Shown here: positions 47,247-58,131 of the stretch, in pieces
Layout: each line of letters begins with the position of its first letter
Numbering within the stretch: the stretch's first letter is position 1
Source of the DNA: Bradyrhizobium betae
Lineage (GTDB): Bacteria > Pseudomonadota > Alphaproteobacteria > Rhizobiales > Xanthobacteraceae
Direction: 5' to 3'
DNA: 64,000 nucleotides
Assembly: GCF_008932115.1 (NCBI RefSeq)
Contig: NZ_CP044543.1
Span: forward strand, 4,160,501 to 4,224,500
Position numbers and translations under genes: made by a program
The notes under the pieces: generated by a model
The model's input: the letters and a program-made list of their open reading frames with translations, nothing else
Databases searched by the model: none
What the model was told of the DNA's origin: nothing

Positions 47247-48854
47247 GTGTCAGCCAATTTTCCCGCCCGTCTCGGTTCGCTCCTGCTCTCGTTATTTTTG
47301 ATTGCGTTCGCACTGCCTGCCTTCGCTGGTCCATTCGAGGATGCGGTCGCCAAATTTGCCAACGATGATTATTCCGACACGGAAGAGGCGATCGGCGTGG
47401 TCGCGGGCAGCGGCAATCCGCTGGCCTTCCCCATCATCAGCGCGCTCCAGGACGGCCGGCTCATGGCCGACCTCGATAGCAAAAAGGTTTACGTCACCGG
47501 CGCCGACGGCAAGTCGATCGACGCCGCGACCGGCCAGCCCGTTGCCAGCGTTCCCGACAGCGCGAGCGCGGTCCGCCTCAACAACCGCCTGCGTCGCAGT
47601 GTCGATGCTGCGATCGGCGGCCTGACGCTGCAGTCTCCGGACATCGGAACGCGGCTGCAGGCCGCGCAATCCGTCTTCAAGTCGCATGAGGAGACTGCGC
47701 TCGAGGCGGTCGATGGCGCGCTCGTCAAGGAGACCAACAAATCCGTCAAGGCTGCGCTCGGCGACGCCCGTGCGGCGATCCTGCTGTTCAAGTCGGACGC
47801 CACCGAGGTCGAGAAGCTCGAAGCGGTCGCCACCCTCAAGGCGCGCGGCGACCAGGAGGCGATGGCCCTGCTCACCGGCATGGGCGATCAGCCGGCCTCG
47901 GTAACGAAGGCCGCCGCGAGCGCGATCGGCTCGATCCAGAGCTCGCTCGCGGTCTGGTCCACGGTTCAAAATGCCTGGTACGGCCTCTCGCTCGGCTCGG
48001 TGCTGCTGCTCGCGGCGATCGGGCTGGCCATCACCTTCGGCGTGATGGGCGTCATCAACATGGCGCATGGCGAGATGGTGATGATTGGCGCCTACACCAC
48101 CTTCGTGGTGCAGGAGGTAATCCGCACCCGCTATCCCGGCCTGTTCGACTATTCGCTGCTGATCGCCGTGCCGCTCGCCTTTCTCGTCGCTGGTGCGCTC
48201 GGTGTCGTGATCGAGCGCAGCATCATCCGCTTCCTCTATGGTCGTCCGCTGGAAACGCTGCTCGCGACCTGGGGCCTGTCGCTGGTGCTGCAGCAGGCGG
48301 TGCGCACCATGTTCGGCCCGACCAATCGCGAGGTCGGCAACCCCTCCTGGATGAGCGGCGCGTTCGAGCTCGGTCAGATCACCATCACCTATAACCGGCT
48401 CTGGATCCTCGTCTTCACGCTCGCGGTGTTCGCGATCCTGCTCGCGATGCTGCGCTATACCGCGCTTGGTCTCGAGATGCGCGCAGTGACGCAGAACCGC
48501 CGCATGGCCGCCTCGATGGGCATCGCCACCTCGCGCGTCGATGCGCTGACCTTCGGTCTCGGCTCGGGCATTGCGGGCATCGCCGGCGTCGCGCTGTCGC
48601 AGATCGACAATGTCAGCCCCAATCTCGGCCAGAGCTACATCATCGACAGCTTCATGGTCGTGGTGTTCGGCGGCGTCGGCAATCTCTGGGGCACGCTGGT
48701 CGGCGCCTTCACGCTCGGCATCGCCAACAAGTTCCTGGAACCCGTTGCCGGCGCCGTGCTCGGCAAGATCGCGATCCTGGTTCTCATCATCCTGTTCATT
48801 CAAAAGCGCCCGCGCGGGCTGTTCGCGCTCAAGGGCCGTGCGGTGGAAGCATGA
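47247..48854 (+). CDS. urtB: Urea ABC transporter permease UrtB
   Basis: 535 residues from a GTG. Signal peptide and ~230-residue periplasmic N-terminal extension (residues 25-245, with DAATGQPVASVPDSASAVRLNNRLRR) precede a LivH-type permease domain from VWSTVQNAWYGLSLGSVLLLAAIG. Membrane helices and GAYTTFVVQE, GRPLETLLATWGLSLVLQQ and MAASMGIATSRVD follow. The N-terminal extension is normal for proteobacterial UrtB. Stop and next start overlap by 4 bases (ATGA). Confidence 0.96.
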   Translation: MSANFPARLGSLLLSLFLIAFALPAFAGPFEDAVAKFANDDYSDTEEAIGVVAGSGNPLAFPIISALQDGRLMADLDSKKVYVTGADGKSIDAATGQPVASVPDSASAVRLNNRLRRSVDAAIGGLTLQSPDIGTRLQAAQSVFKSHEETALEAVDGALVKETNKSVKAALGDARAAILLFKSDATEVEKLEAVATLKARGDQEAMALLTGMGDQPASVTKAAASAIGSIQSSLAVWSTVQNAWYGLSLGSVLLLAAIGLAITFGVMGVINMAHGEMVMIGAYTTFVVQEVIRTRYPGLFDYSLLIAVPLAFLVAGALGVVIERSIIRFLYGRPLETLLATWGLSLVLQQAVRTMFGPTNREVGNPSWMSGAFELGQITITYNRLWILVFTLAVFAILLAMLRYTALGLEMRAVTQNRRMAASMGIATSRVDALTFGLGSGIAGIAGVALSQIDNVSPNLGQSYIIDSFMVVVFGGVGNLWGTLVGAFTLGIANKFLEPVAGAVLGKIAILVLIILFIQKRPRGLFALKGRAVEA

Positions 48855-50017
48855 CCCCTCACATGCTGACGCGATCGCTGGACCGCGGCGCGACGATCTT
48901 CCTCGCCGTCGTCGCGGCCTGCGGAATTCTCATCCCGCTGTCCAACCTGCTGCTGCCCGCGGGCTCGTTCCTGCAGGTGCCGACCTATCTGGTCGCGCTC
49001 TGGGGCAAATATGTCTGCTACGCCATCCTGGCGCTCTCGATCGACCTGATCTGGGGCTATTGCGGCATTCTCTCGCTCGGCCACGGTGCCTTCTTCGCGC
49101 TCGGCGGCTACGCCATGGGCATGTACCTGATGCGGCAGATAGGCACCCGCGGCGTCTACGGCAATCCGATCCTGCCCGACTTCATGGTGTTCCTGAACTA
49201 TTCGAAGCTGCCCTGGTACTGGTATGGCTTCGACATGTTCTGGTTCGCGGCGCTGATGGTGCTGTTCGTGCCCGGCCTGCTCGCCTTCTGCTTCGGCTGG
49301 CTCGCCTTCCGTTCCCGCGTGACCGGCGTCTATCTGTCGATCATCACGCAGGCGATGACCTATGCGCTGCTGCTCGCCTTCTTCCGCAATGATTTCGGCT
49401 TCGGCGGCAACAACGGCTTGACCGATTTCAAGGACATTCTGGGCTTCAACGTGCAGGCCGAGGGCACCCGCGCCGCGCTGTTCGCGCTGAGCTGCCTCGC
49501 GCTGATCGTCGCCTTCCTGATCTGCCGTTCCGTCGTATCCTCCAAGCTCGGCAAGGTTCTGATCGCAATCCGCGACGCGGAATCGCGCAGCCGGTTCCTC
49601 GGTTACCGCGTCGAATCCTACAAGCTTTTCGTGTTCACGCTGTCGGCCTGCATGGCCGGTGTCGCCGGCGCGCTCTATGTGCCGCAGGTCGGCATCATCA
49701 ATCCATCCGAATTCGCGCCGGGCAATTCGATCGAGGCGGTGATTTGGGTGGCGGTCGGCGGTCGCGGCACGCTGATCGGCGCGGCGCTCGGCGCCGTCGT
49801 CGTCAACTACGCCAAGACGTTCTTTACCTCGGGCATGCTCGCGCCTTACTGGCTGTTCATGCTCGGCGCGCTGTTCATCCTGGTGACGCTGCTGCTGCCG
49901 AAGGGCATCGTCGGCACCTTTAATGCCTGGTGGGACCAGTCGAAGGAAAAGCGCGCCGCGACCGCGGCGAGTGCCGCGGCCGAAGACGGCGTCACCGAAC
50001 CTGACATGGCGGAGTAG
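48851..50017 (+). CDS. urtC: Urea ABC transporter permease UrtC
   Basis: 388 residues. LivM-type permease with about nine helices: AILALSIDLIWGYCGILSLGHGAFFALGGYAMGMYL, the inner coupling region RDAESRSRFLGYRVESYKLFVFTLSA, and WVAVGGRGTLIGAALGAVVVNYA. The C-terminus is cytoplasmic (WWDQSKEKRAATAASAAAED). Forms the channel with UrtB. The urtD start is 6 bases later. Confidence 0.96.
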   Translation: MTPHMLTRSLDRGATIFLAVVAACGILIPLSNLLLPAGSFLQVPTYLVALWGKYVCYAILALSIDLIWGYCGILSLGHGAFFALGGYAMGMYLMRQIGTRGVYGNPILPDFMVFLNYSKLPWYWYGFDMFWFAALMVLFVPGLLAFCFGWLAFRSRVTGVYLSIITQAMTYALLLAFFRNDFGFGGNNGLTDFKDILGFNVQAEGTRAALFALSCLALIVAFLICRSVVSSKLGKVLIAIRDAESRSRFLGYRVESYKLFVFTLSACMAGVAGALYVPQVGIINPSEFAPGNSIEAVIWVAVGGRGTLIGAALGAVVVNYAKTFFTSGMLAPYWLFMLGALFILVTLLLPKGIVGTFNAWWDQSKEKRAATAASAAAEDGVTEPDMAE

Positions 50018-50023
50018 GCGGCA

Positions 50024-50785
50024 ATGAACGTCATGGACACCCGCGCAACTTCCGCGATGCTCTATCTCGACGGCGTGCACGTCTCGTTCGATGGCTTCCA
50101 CGCCATCAACAACCTGTCGCTGACGCTCGAACCCGGCGAAATGCGCGCCATCATCGGCCCGAACGGTGCCGGCAAGACCACGATGATGGACATCATCACC
50201 GGCAAGACCAAGCCCGACGAGGGCACGGTGCTGTTCGACGGCGTCACCGACCTGACGCGGCTGGACGAGACTCGCATCGCCGAGCTCGGCATCGGCCGCA
50301 AATTCCAGAAGCCGACGGTGTTCGAGAGCCAGACCGTGCAGGACAACCTCCTGCTCGCGCTCAATGTCGATCACAGCGTCAAGGGCACGCTGTTCTGGCG
50401 CGGCAGCAAGGCCGAGTCCGAGAGTATCGACAAGGTGCTGGAGACGATCCGCCTCACCGAGGCGCGCAACCGCCTCGCCGGCAGCCTCAGCCACGGCCAG
50501 AAGCAGTGGCTCGAGATCGGCATGCTGCTCGCGCAGGATCCGAAGCTCCTGCTGGTCGACGAGCCCGTCGCGGGCATGACCGACGTCGAGACGCATCTCA
50601 CGGCGGAACTGCTGAAAGAGATCAACAAGACCCACACCGTGATGGTGGTCGAGCACGACATGACGTTCGTGCGCGAGCTCGGGGTCAAGGTGACCTGCCT
50701 GCACGAAGGCACGGTGCTCGCGGAAGGAACCATCGACCAGGTCTCGTCCAACGAGCGGGTCATCGAAGTGTATTTGGGACGCTGA
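50024..50785 (+). CDS. urtD: Urea ABC transporter ATPase UrtD
   Basis: 253 residues. LivG-type ATPase: Walker A GPNGAGKTTMMD, Q-loop FQKPTVFESQTVQDNL, signature LSHGQKQWLEIGMLL (variant of LSGGQ typical of UrtD), Walker B LLLVDEPVAGMTD, H-loop VVEHDM. A nearby ATG 9 bases later (MDTRATSAM) is also possible. Works with UrtE to energise urea import. Confidence 0.96.
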   Translation: MNVMDTRATSAMLYLDGVHVSFDGFHAINNLSLTLEPGEMRAIIGPNGAGKTTMMDIITGKTKPDEGTVLFDGVTDLTRLDETRIAELGIGRKFQKPTVFESQTVQDNLLLALNVDHSVKGTLFWRGSKAESESIDKVLETIRLTEARNRLAGSLSHGQKQWLEIGMLLAQDPKLLLVDEPVAGMTDVETHLTAELLKEINKTHTVMVVEHDMTFVRELGVKVTCLHEGTVLAEGTIDQVSSNERVIEVYLGR

Positions 50786-50788
50786 GCA

Positions 50789-51484
50789 ATGCTTGAGGTC
50801 AAGGACATCAACCTGTTCTACGGCGCGGCGCAGGCGTTGCGCGGCGTCTCGATCGCCGCAGAGCCCGGCAAGGTCACCTGCGTGCTCGGGCGCAACGGCG
50901 TCGGCAAGACCTCGCTCCTGCGTGCCATGGTGGGGCAGTATCCGATTTCCTCGGGTGCGATCATGCTCGACGGCAGCGACATCACCGGGCTTAAGCCCTA
51001 TGAGCGGGCGCGCAAGGGCATCGGCTTCGTGCCGCAGGGCCGCGAGATATTTCCGCTGCTGACGGTCGAGGAGAACCTCAAGACCGGCTTCGGTCCGCTC
51101 AAGCGCGAGGATAAGCACATTCCTGACGATGTGTTTTCGCTGTTCCCGGTGCTGCAATCCATGCTCGGCCGGCGCGGCGGCGACCTCTCCGGCGGCCAGC
51201 AACAGCAGCTCGCGATCGGGCGTGCACTGGTGATGCGGCCAAAGCTGCTGCTGCTCGACGAGCCCACCGAAGGCATCCAGCCCTCGATCATCAAGGACAT
51301 CGGCCGCGCCATTTCCTATCTGCGCAACCTCGGCAGCATCGCGATCGTGCTGGTCGAACAATATCTCGACTTTGCCTGCGAACTCGGCGACAGTTTCGCG
51401 GTGATGGATCGCGGCGCGGTAAAATTCACCTGCGACCGATCCAATCTCGACCCGGCCGAAATCAGCCGCCAGATGGCGCTGTAA
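50789..51484 (+). CDS. urtE: Urea ABC transporter ATPase UrtE
   Basis: 231 residues. LivF-type ATPase: Walker A GRNGVGKTSLLRA, KGIGFVPQGREIFPLLTVEENL, signature LSGGQQQQLAIGRAL, Walker B LLLLDEPTEGIQ, H-loop VEQYLDFA. Starts 3 bases after urtD. Last urt gene; ureD starts 31 bases later, so import and hydrolysis genes are probably one transcription unit. Confidence 0.96.
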   Translation: MLEVKDINLFYGAAQALRGVSIAAEPGKVTCVLGRNGVGKTSLLRAMVGQYPISSGAIMLDGSDITGLKPYERARKGIGFVPQGREIFPLLTVEENLKTGFGPLKREDKHIPDDVFSLFPVLQSMLGRRGGDLSGGQQQQLAIGRALVMRPKLLLLDEPTEGIQPSIIKDIGRAISYLRNLGSIAIVLVEQYLDFACELGDSFAVMDRGAVKFTCDRSNLDPAEISRQMAL

Positions 51485-51515
51485 GTCATTCCGACGCGGC
51501 CGGCTGGGGAGGCGG

Positions 51516-52346
51516 ATGCGGAGCGACCTATCAGTCACATCAGGAGTTTTCGAGGCCAACCGTGCCCGTGGCGCTGTTCGCTTCGACGTCCACGCGCGCG
51601 ATGGCGTGACGCGGCGCGGCGTCCTGCATGAGTCCGGCTCCCTGCGCGTGCGCTTTCCTTCGCCGGAGGGCGAGGGACTCTCCGGCGTGTTCGTCAACAC
51701 GGCCGGCGGTGTCGCTGGCGGCGATCGCTTCGACATCGAAATCACGGCCGCTGACGCCGCGCGGCTGACGCTGACCACGGCGGCGGCAGAAAAGATCTAC
51801 CGCGCGCCGGGACAGGCGGCAGAGCTCAGTATCGCGCTCAAGGTCGGCGCCGGCGCGCATCTCGGCTGGCTGCCGCAGGAGACGATCCTGTTCGATCGCG
51901 CCCGGGTTCATCGCCGCTTCGATATCGCGCTCGACGAGACCGCTTCGCTCCTGCTTTGCGAGATCGTCGTGTTCGGCCGTACCGCGATGGGCGAGCGGAT
52001 GGAGCAGGGCGAGTTCGTCGACCGCTGGCGGCTCGCCCGCGGCGGCAAGCTGGTGTTCGCCGAGACTGTCAGGCTCGATGGCAATATCGGCGCGAAACTT
52101 GGGCGATCAGCGGTGGCCAATGGCGGCGCCGCGATCGGTACGGCGCTGATCGTTCCCGGCGACGAGGCGCTGGTTGAGCGTATCCGCGAGGCGTCGGACT
52201 CCTTCTCCGGCGAGGTCGGGATATCCGCCTGGAATGGATTTGCAATGGCGCGGTTCTGTGCCCAAGATGCGGCGCGCCTGCGTGCCGACATGATGGCCGT
52301 GCTGGCGCGCACCGGTGCGGCGCTGCCGCGGCTCTGGTTGAATTGA
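51516..52346 (+). CDS. ureD: Urease accessory protein UreD
   Basis: 276 residues, full length. Scaffold of the UreDFG nickel-insertion complex. Visible: GVTRRGVLHESGSLRVRFP, FVNTAGGVAGGDRFDI (the conserved G-G-x-x-x-G-D), TTAAAEKIYR, LPQETILFDRARV and GRTAMGERMEQGEFVDRWR. Located first in the urease block, 31 bases after urtE, followed by ureA. Confidence 0.96.
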   Translation: MRSDLSVTSGVFEANRARGAVRFDVHARDGVTRRGVLHESGSLRVRFPSPEGEGLSGVFVNTAGGVAGGDRFDIEITAADAARLTLTTAAAEKIYRAPGQAAELSIALKVGAGAHLGWLPQETILFDRARVHRRFDIALDETASLLLCEIVVFGRTAMGERMEQGEFVDRWRLARGGKLVFAETVRLDGNIGAKLGRSAVANGGAAIGTALIVPGDEALVERIREASDSFSGEVGISAWNGFAMARFCAQDAARLRADMMAVLARTGAALPRLWLN

Positions 52347-52370
52347 AGTGTTGAACGGAAGAGATTTCGC

Positions 52371-52673
52371 ATGAACCTGTCTCCCCGCGAAAAGGACAAG
52401 CTTCTGATCTCGATGGCGGCGATCGTGGCGCGCCGGCGGCTGGATCGTGGCGTCAAGCTCAACCATCCCGAGGCGATCGCGATCATTTCCGATTTCATTC
52501 TCGAAGGCGCACGCGACGGCCGCACCGTCGCCGAGCTGATGCAATCCGGCGCGCAGGTGCTGACCCGCGACCAGGTGATGCCGGGCATTCCCGAGATGAT
52601 CCACGACATCCAGGTCGAGGCGGCCTTTCCGGACGGCACCAAGCTCGTCACCGTGCACGAACCGATCAGGTAG
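52371..52673 (+). CDS. ureA: Urease gamma subunit
   Basis: 100 residues, the normal length. [37 protein letters not shown] and [30 protein letters not shown] ending (here [12 protein letters not shown]) are diagnostic. Structural subunit of the nickel urease, cytoplasmic. Nine bases separate it from ureB. Confidence 0.98.
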   Translation: MNLSPREKDKLLISMAAIVARRRLDRGVKLNHPEAIAIISDFILEGARDGRTVAELMQSGAQVLTRDQVMPGIPEMIHDIQVEAAFPDGTKLVTVHEPIR

Positions 52674-52682
52674 GAGGGAAGC

Positions 52683-52988
52683 ATGATCCCCGGCGAACTC
52701 TTCATCCAGGACGGCGAGATCGAGCTCAATGCCGGCCGCAAGACGGTGACGCTGACGGTGGCCAATACCGGCGACCGCCCGATCCAGGTCGGCTCGCACT
52801 ACCATTTCTTCGAGACCAACCCGGCGCTGAAATTCGACCGCAAGAAATCCCGCGGCATGCGCCTCGACATCGCCGCCAGCACCGCCGTCCGCTTCGAGCC
52901 CGGCCAGACCCGCGACGTCCAGCTCGTCGCCGTGGCGGGGAAGAAGACGATCTATGGTTTTCGCGGCGAGGTGATGGGGAAACTGTGA
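52683..52988 (+). CDS. ureB: Urease beta subunit
   Basis: 101 residues: [41 protein letters not shown] and [19 protein letters not shown] identify it. Structural subunit between gamma and alpha in the complex. A 170-base repeat-containing gap and two non-urease genes separate it from ureC. Confidence 0.98.
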   Translation: MIPGELFIQDGEIELNAGRKTVTLTVANTGDRPIQVGSHYHFFETNPALKFDRKKSRGMRLDIAASTAVRFEPGQTRDVQLVAVAGKKTIYGFRGEVMGKL

Positions 52989-53057
52989 GCGTGATGAGCG
53001 CGAGCGCAACGCGACGCGATTGAGATGAGTGCCGTGAGCTACAGTGAGGTGAGCGCA

Positions 53058-53103
53058 ACTGTCTCGCTCCCTCCCCCCTTGCGGGGGAGGGCAGGGGAGG
53101 GGG
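53058..53103. repeat. Short intergenic repeat (family C-like) after ureB
   Basis: CTCCCCCCTTGCGGGGGAG hairpin followed by GGCAGGGGAGGGG. It resembles the outer arms of the repeats at 6819-6985 and 8107-8371. It may attenuate read-through from ureB. Confidence 0.65.
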
Positions 53104-53185
53104 GTCTGCCGCGAACTCGGACCCAAGTAACTTCGCGAGCCTGCGTCGACCGCGGATGTTGCCATCAAGGAGCGGTGTGACCTCG

Positions 53186-53725
53186 ATGCTGCCCGCCATC
53201 CGTCTCATCTCTAAAGCCGCTGAGCTGGCCGCGCGCCGGCACAATGGTATGGCGCGCAAGGGGCGGGGGAACGAACCTTACATCAATCACCTCGCGGAGG
53301 TTGCGAACCTGCTCGCGACCGCGACCGACGGTGCCGATGCCGAGCTCGTCGCAGCCGGCTGGCTGCACGATGTCATCGAGGACACCGACACCACGCGGGA
53401 CGAAATCGCGCAAAGATTCTCCGACCGGGTCGCCTCGCTCGTCGTCGAATGCACTGACGACATGAGCCTGCCGAAGGCCGAGCGGCGGCAGAAACAGATT
53501 GCGGACGCTCCGCACAAATCGCCAGGCGCCAAGCTGATCAAGATCGCCGACAAGATCAGCAACATCGGGGCGCGCATCCATTCCGATCCGTCCGCCGAAG
53601 AGCTCGAGGATCTCGCCGACTACACCGGCTGGGCTGAGAAAGTCGTTGCCGGATGTCGAGGCGGCAACGGCGCGCTCGACCGGATCTTTGACGACACCGT
53701 CGAGCTTGCAAGGAGCACGCTATGA
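53186..53725 (+). CDS. HD-domain hydrolase (SpoT/MESH1-like) inside the urease operon
   Basis: 179 residues from ATG 53186. AAGGAG at 53167-53172 lies a little far (13 bases); a GTG at 53177 and ATG at 53156 are also in frame. The HD fold of guanosine polyphosphate pyrophosphohydrolases is visible: AAELAARRHNGMARKG, EPYINHLAEVANLLA, GWLHDVIEDTD (His61-Asp62, then E-D) and LIKIADKISNI. There is no synthetase domain, as in stand-alone MESH1-type hydrolases. Substrate could be (p)ppGpp or another nucleotide. The stop overlaps the next start by 4 bases. Confidence 0.85.
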   Translation: MLPAIRLISKAAELAARRHNGMARKGRGNEPYINHLAEVANLLATATDGADAELVAAGWLHDVIEDTDTTRDEIAQRFSDRVASLVVECTDDMSLPKAERRQKQIADAPHKSPGAKLIKIADKISNIGARIHSDPSAEELEDLADYTGWAEKVVAGCRGGNGALDRIFDDTVELARSTL

Positions 53726-54240
53726 CGGACTGGCTGCGCATGTCGATTTGCATTGGCGCGGTTGCCGTTGTTGCATCGGTTGCGCTCGGCTCCAGCGCGC
53801 GTGCGGCCGAAGGCGACGTCCAGTGGCGCGTCTCCGATCAGGACCATAGCGCGCTTCTCGTCACTGCGGACAGTGAGGCCACCGACAATTTGGGTCCGTT
53901 GCTATTCCACTGCAAGAAGGGCTCCGGAAGGGCCACAGCCGAAGGCGACATGAGCGAAGACGCACGGAGCGCCATCGCGGCGACGATGCTTCACGATGAG
54001 GAGCCAAATCTCGTGGTGACGCCCGAGGATGCCAGCGCCTTCGGACCCGAGTTTTTCACCGGCATGAACGGATGGCGCTATCGTTTCCAGCTGTCTGTGA
54101 CAGGGCCTGCGTTCGAGCAGTTCGAACGCACCGGTGGTTTCCGCTTCAAGCTCGGCGATAGCTCGGTCAGCAGCGATTTCAAGTTGGGCCTGGAGAACAT
54201 TCGCAAGTTCCAAGAGCTCTGCAAGCGTCCCGCCACATGA
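53722..54240 (+). CDS. Secreted protein of unknown function inside the urease operon
   Basis: 172 residues. The start overlaps the HD gene stop (ATGA). Signal peptide ([21 protein letters not shown], cut before AEGDVQW). The mature ~143-residue domain has two cysteines (FHCKKGSG near residue 64 and the C-terminal ELCKRPAT), probably joined by a disulfide. The pattern of strands and the C-terminal [28 protein letters not shown] resemble small periplasmic proteins of unknown role. It ends 40 bases before ureC. Confidence 0.75.
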   Translation: MTDWLRMSICIGAVAVVASVALGSSARAAEGDVQWRVSDQDHSALLVTADSEATDNLGPLLFHCKKGSGRATAEGDMSEDARSAIAATMLHDEEPNLVVTPEDASAFGPEFFTGMNGWRYRFQLSVTGPAFEQFERTGGFRFKLGDSSVSSDFKLGLENIRKFQELCKRPAT

Positions 54241-54280
54241 ACCGTTCACGTCGAATTCAATCCCGGAGTTGGAGCACACC

Positions 54281-55996
<1,716 letters not shown>

Positions 55997-56122
55997 AATA
56001 GCGCCTCAACGCATGTCCCGAGCGCATATCCGGGTGGTCTTTCCGGTTTTGCGTTCGGTCCCGCCTGGTCTAAGGTCCCGCCCGGTATCGTGAACCCAGA
56101 AGAAAAGCCGGGAGGATTTCTC

Positions 56123-56422
56123 GTGATCTACGTCGTTGCCACCCTGACCATCAAGCCCGAGACGCGCGCCGAATTCATTGCAGCCGCCACCGCCTGCATC
56201 AAGGAGACGCGGAAAGAACCCGGCAATATCGCCTATGACCTGCATGAGAGCGTCACCGATCCCGCCAAGATGGTGTTCGTCGAGCAGTGGGAGAATGCCG
56301 AGGCCCTGGTGCCGCATCGTGGCATGGAGCACATGAAGACCTTCGGCCGCGTCGCGGTGAAGTGCTTTACGGCCCCGCCGAAGATCGAAGTGATCACGCC
56401 CGAGAAGGTCGACGTCCGCTAA
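56123..56422 (+). CDS. Small ABM-fold protein (putative quinol/antibiotic monooxygenase), copy 1
   Basis: 99 residues from GTG 56123; GGGAGGA is 7 bases upstream and the next paralogue starts at the same relative point (MIYVIAT). Dimeric ferredoxin-like ABM domain: IYVVATLTIKPETRAEFIAAATACIKETRKEPGNIAYDLHESV, MVFVEQWENAEALVPHR, and the terminal HMKTFG. Members include YgiN-type monooxygenases and stress proteins. Function in the urease operon is unknown. Confidence 0.85.
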   Translation: MIYVVATLTIKPETRAEFIAAATACIKETRKEPGNIAYDLHESVTDPAKMVFVEQWENAEALVPHRGMEHMKTFGRVAVKCFTAPPKIEVITPEKVDVR

Positions 56423-56445
56423 CAAGAACAACAGGGAACAATCCC

Positions 56446-56745
56446 ATGATCTACGTCATCGCCACCACGCCCATGAAGCCGGAAAACAAGGACGACTTCA
56501 TCAAGGGACACAAGGCCTGCACCGTCGAGACCCTCAAGGAGAAGGGCTGCATCTCCTATGACGGCAATGTCAGCGTCAACAACCCCAATCAATATGTGGT
56601 GGTCGAGCGCTGGGAGACCCGCGACGATCTCACCGCGCATGCCAAGGCGCCGCACATGAAGGTGTGGCGCGAATATTCCGCGCAGATGAAGACGGGACCG
56701 ACGGTGATCGAGATCATCAGCGACGGCAAGGTCGAGAAGCTCTGA
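56446..56745 (+). CDS. Small ABM-fold protein, copy 2
   Basis: 99 residues, the same length as copy 1 and about half identical by eye: MIYVIATTPMKPENKDDFIK against VIYVVATLTIKPETRAEFIA, then YVVVERWETRDDLTAHAKAPHMKVW. It has Cys residues (KACTVETLKEKGCISY) absent at one of these sites in copy 1. ureE starts 11 bases later, so this pair is embedded in the accessory-gene run. Confidence 0.85.
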   Translation: MIYVIATTPMKPENKDDFIKGHKACTVETLKEKGCISYDGNVSVNNPNQYVVVERWETRDDLTAHAKAPHMKVWREYSAQMKTGPTVIEIISDGKVEKL

Positions 56746-56756
56746 GGATATAGCGC

Positions 56757-57383
56757 ATGATCCGGGCGACGCAGGTCAAAGGACAGCACCGCTTCACCGA
56801 AGCCGCAGCGGATACGGTCGTGCTCGATTTCGACGATCGGCACCGCCGCCGCATGGCGATGACGGGGACGCGGGGCCTCGAGTTCCTGCTCGACCTGGAG
56901 AATGCCGTCGCGCTGCGCGGCGGCGACGCGCTGGTGCTGGAAGACGGCCGGCTGGTCGAAGTGGTCGCGGCGCCCGAGCCGCTGCTCGAGATTCGCGGCC
57001 ACGATCCGCATCATCTCATCCGCGTTAGCTGGCATCTCGGCAACCGCCATTTGCCGACGCAGATCATGGCCAAGAGCCTGCGCATCCGCCGCGACCACGT
57101 CATCGAGGCCATGGTGAAAGGCCTCGGCGCGCGCGTGATCGAGATCGAGGCTCCGTTCGATCCGGAAGGCGGCGCCTATGCCGACGCCAGCCACGCGCAT
57201 GGCCACGACGAACACGCCCATCACGATCACGGTCATGATGATCACGGGCACGGTCACCATGATCATCACGGCCATGACCATGCCGCGCATGACCATGGCC
57301 ACGATCACCACCACCATCACGACGAGCATTGCGACCATCCCGACCATCATCACGGCCACAAGCATGCTCATGACCACAAATGA
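56757..57383 (+). CDS. ureE: Urease accessory nickel chaperone UreE with long His tail
   Basis: 208 residues. N-terminal UreE domain ([46 protein letters not shown]), then the C-terminal nickel-binding domain ([35 protein letters not shown]). The last ~65 residues are a His/Asp/Gly/Ala tract with over thirty histidines and one Cys, a nickel store. It overlaps ureF. Confidence 0.96.
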   Translation: MIRATQVKGQHRFTEAAADTVVLDFDDRHRRRMAMTGTRGLEFLLDLENAVALRGGDALVLEDGRLVEVVAAPEPLLEIRGHDPHHLIRVSWHLGNRHLPTQIMAKSLRIRRDHVIEAMVKGLGARVIEIEAPFDPEGGAYADASHAHGHDEHAHHDHGHDDHGHGHHDHHGHDHAAHDHGHDHHHHHDEHCDHPDHHHGHKHAHDHK

Positions 57384-58092
57384 GCCGGTTCGTGCCGGTG
57401 ACCTCGCCGAGCGCGAGGCGGCGGCGCTGTACCGGCTGATGACATGGCTGTCGCCGGCGTTTCCGGTCGGCGGGTTCTCCTATTCCAGCGGCATCGAATG
57501 GGCGGTCGAGGCGGGCGATATCATCGACATTGCGACGCTCGCGGACTGGCTCGACGCGATGCTCGGCGACGGCTCCGGCTTTTGCGATGCGACGTTCCTG
57601 GTCCATGCTTACCGGGCCGCTGAGGCCGGCGAGGAGAGCACTCTAAACGATATCGCCGAACTCGCCGCCGCCTTCGTGCCGTCGCGCGAGCGGCAACTCG
57701 AGACGACCTCGCAGGGCCGCGCCTTCGTCGAGATCTCTCGTGCCGCATGGGACGCGGAGGGCCTCGATGCCATGGTTGCGGCGTGCGGCGCGCCACTGGT
57801 CTATCCCGTCGCCGTGGGCCTGGTTGCCGCGATGCACGGCGTGCCGCTGGCACCGACCCTGCACGCCTTTCTTCATGCGCTGGTTTCGAACTGGATCTCC
57901 GCAGCCAGCCGCCTCGTTCCGCTCGGCCAGACCGACAGCCAGCGCGTGCTGGTGAGGCTGGAAGCCGTGGTCGCCGCGACCGCCAATCGTGCGCTGAATG
58001 CGACATTGGACGATCTCGGCGGCGCGACGTTTCGCGCCGATCTCGCCAGTCTCCGGCACGAGACGCAATATACGCGGCTGTTTCGGTCGTGA
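57370..58092 (+). CDS. ureF: Urease accessory protein UreF
   Basis: 240 residues from ATG 57370, 14 bases inside the ureE 3' end; an ATG at 57364 is also in frame. All-helical Ure[65 protein letters not shown], and [24 protein letters not shown]. With UreD and UreG it forms the nickel-insertion complex on apo-urease. Confidence 0.96.
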   Translation: MTTNEPVRAGDLAEREAAALYRLMTWLSPAFPVGGFSYSSGIEWAVEAGDIIDIATLADWLDAMLGDGSGFCDATFLVHAYRAAEAGEESTLNDIAELAAAFVPSRERQLETTSQGRAFVEISRAAWDAEGLDAMVAACGAPLVYPVAVGLVAAMHGVPLAPTLHAFLHALVSNWISAASRLVPLGQTDSQRVLVRLEAVVAATANRALNATLDDLGGATFRADLASLRHETQYTRLFRS

Positions 58093-58131
58093 GCAGTGCG
58101 GCCTTCACCCCATCAAGAGAGAACGAGTGAT

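Noticed and set aside
48800..51778. 992-codon open frame antisense to urtC, urtD and urtE
   Set aside because: Shadow of GC-biased codons: the plus-strand genes have complete family motifs, while the antisense translation is Arg/Ala/His/Asp-rich without domains.
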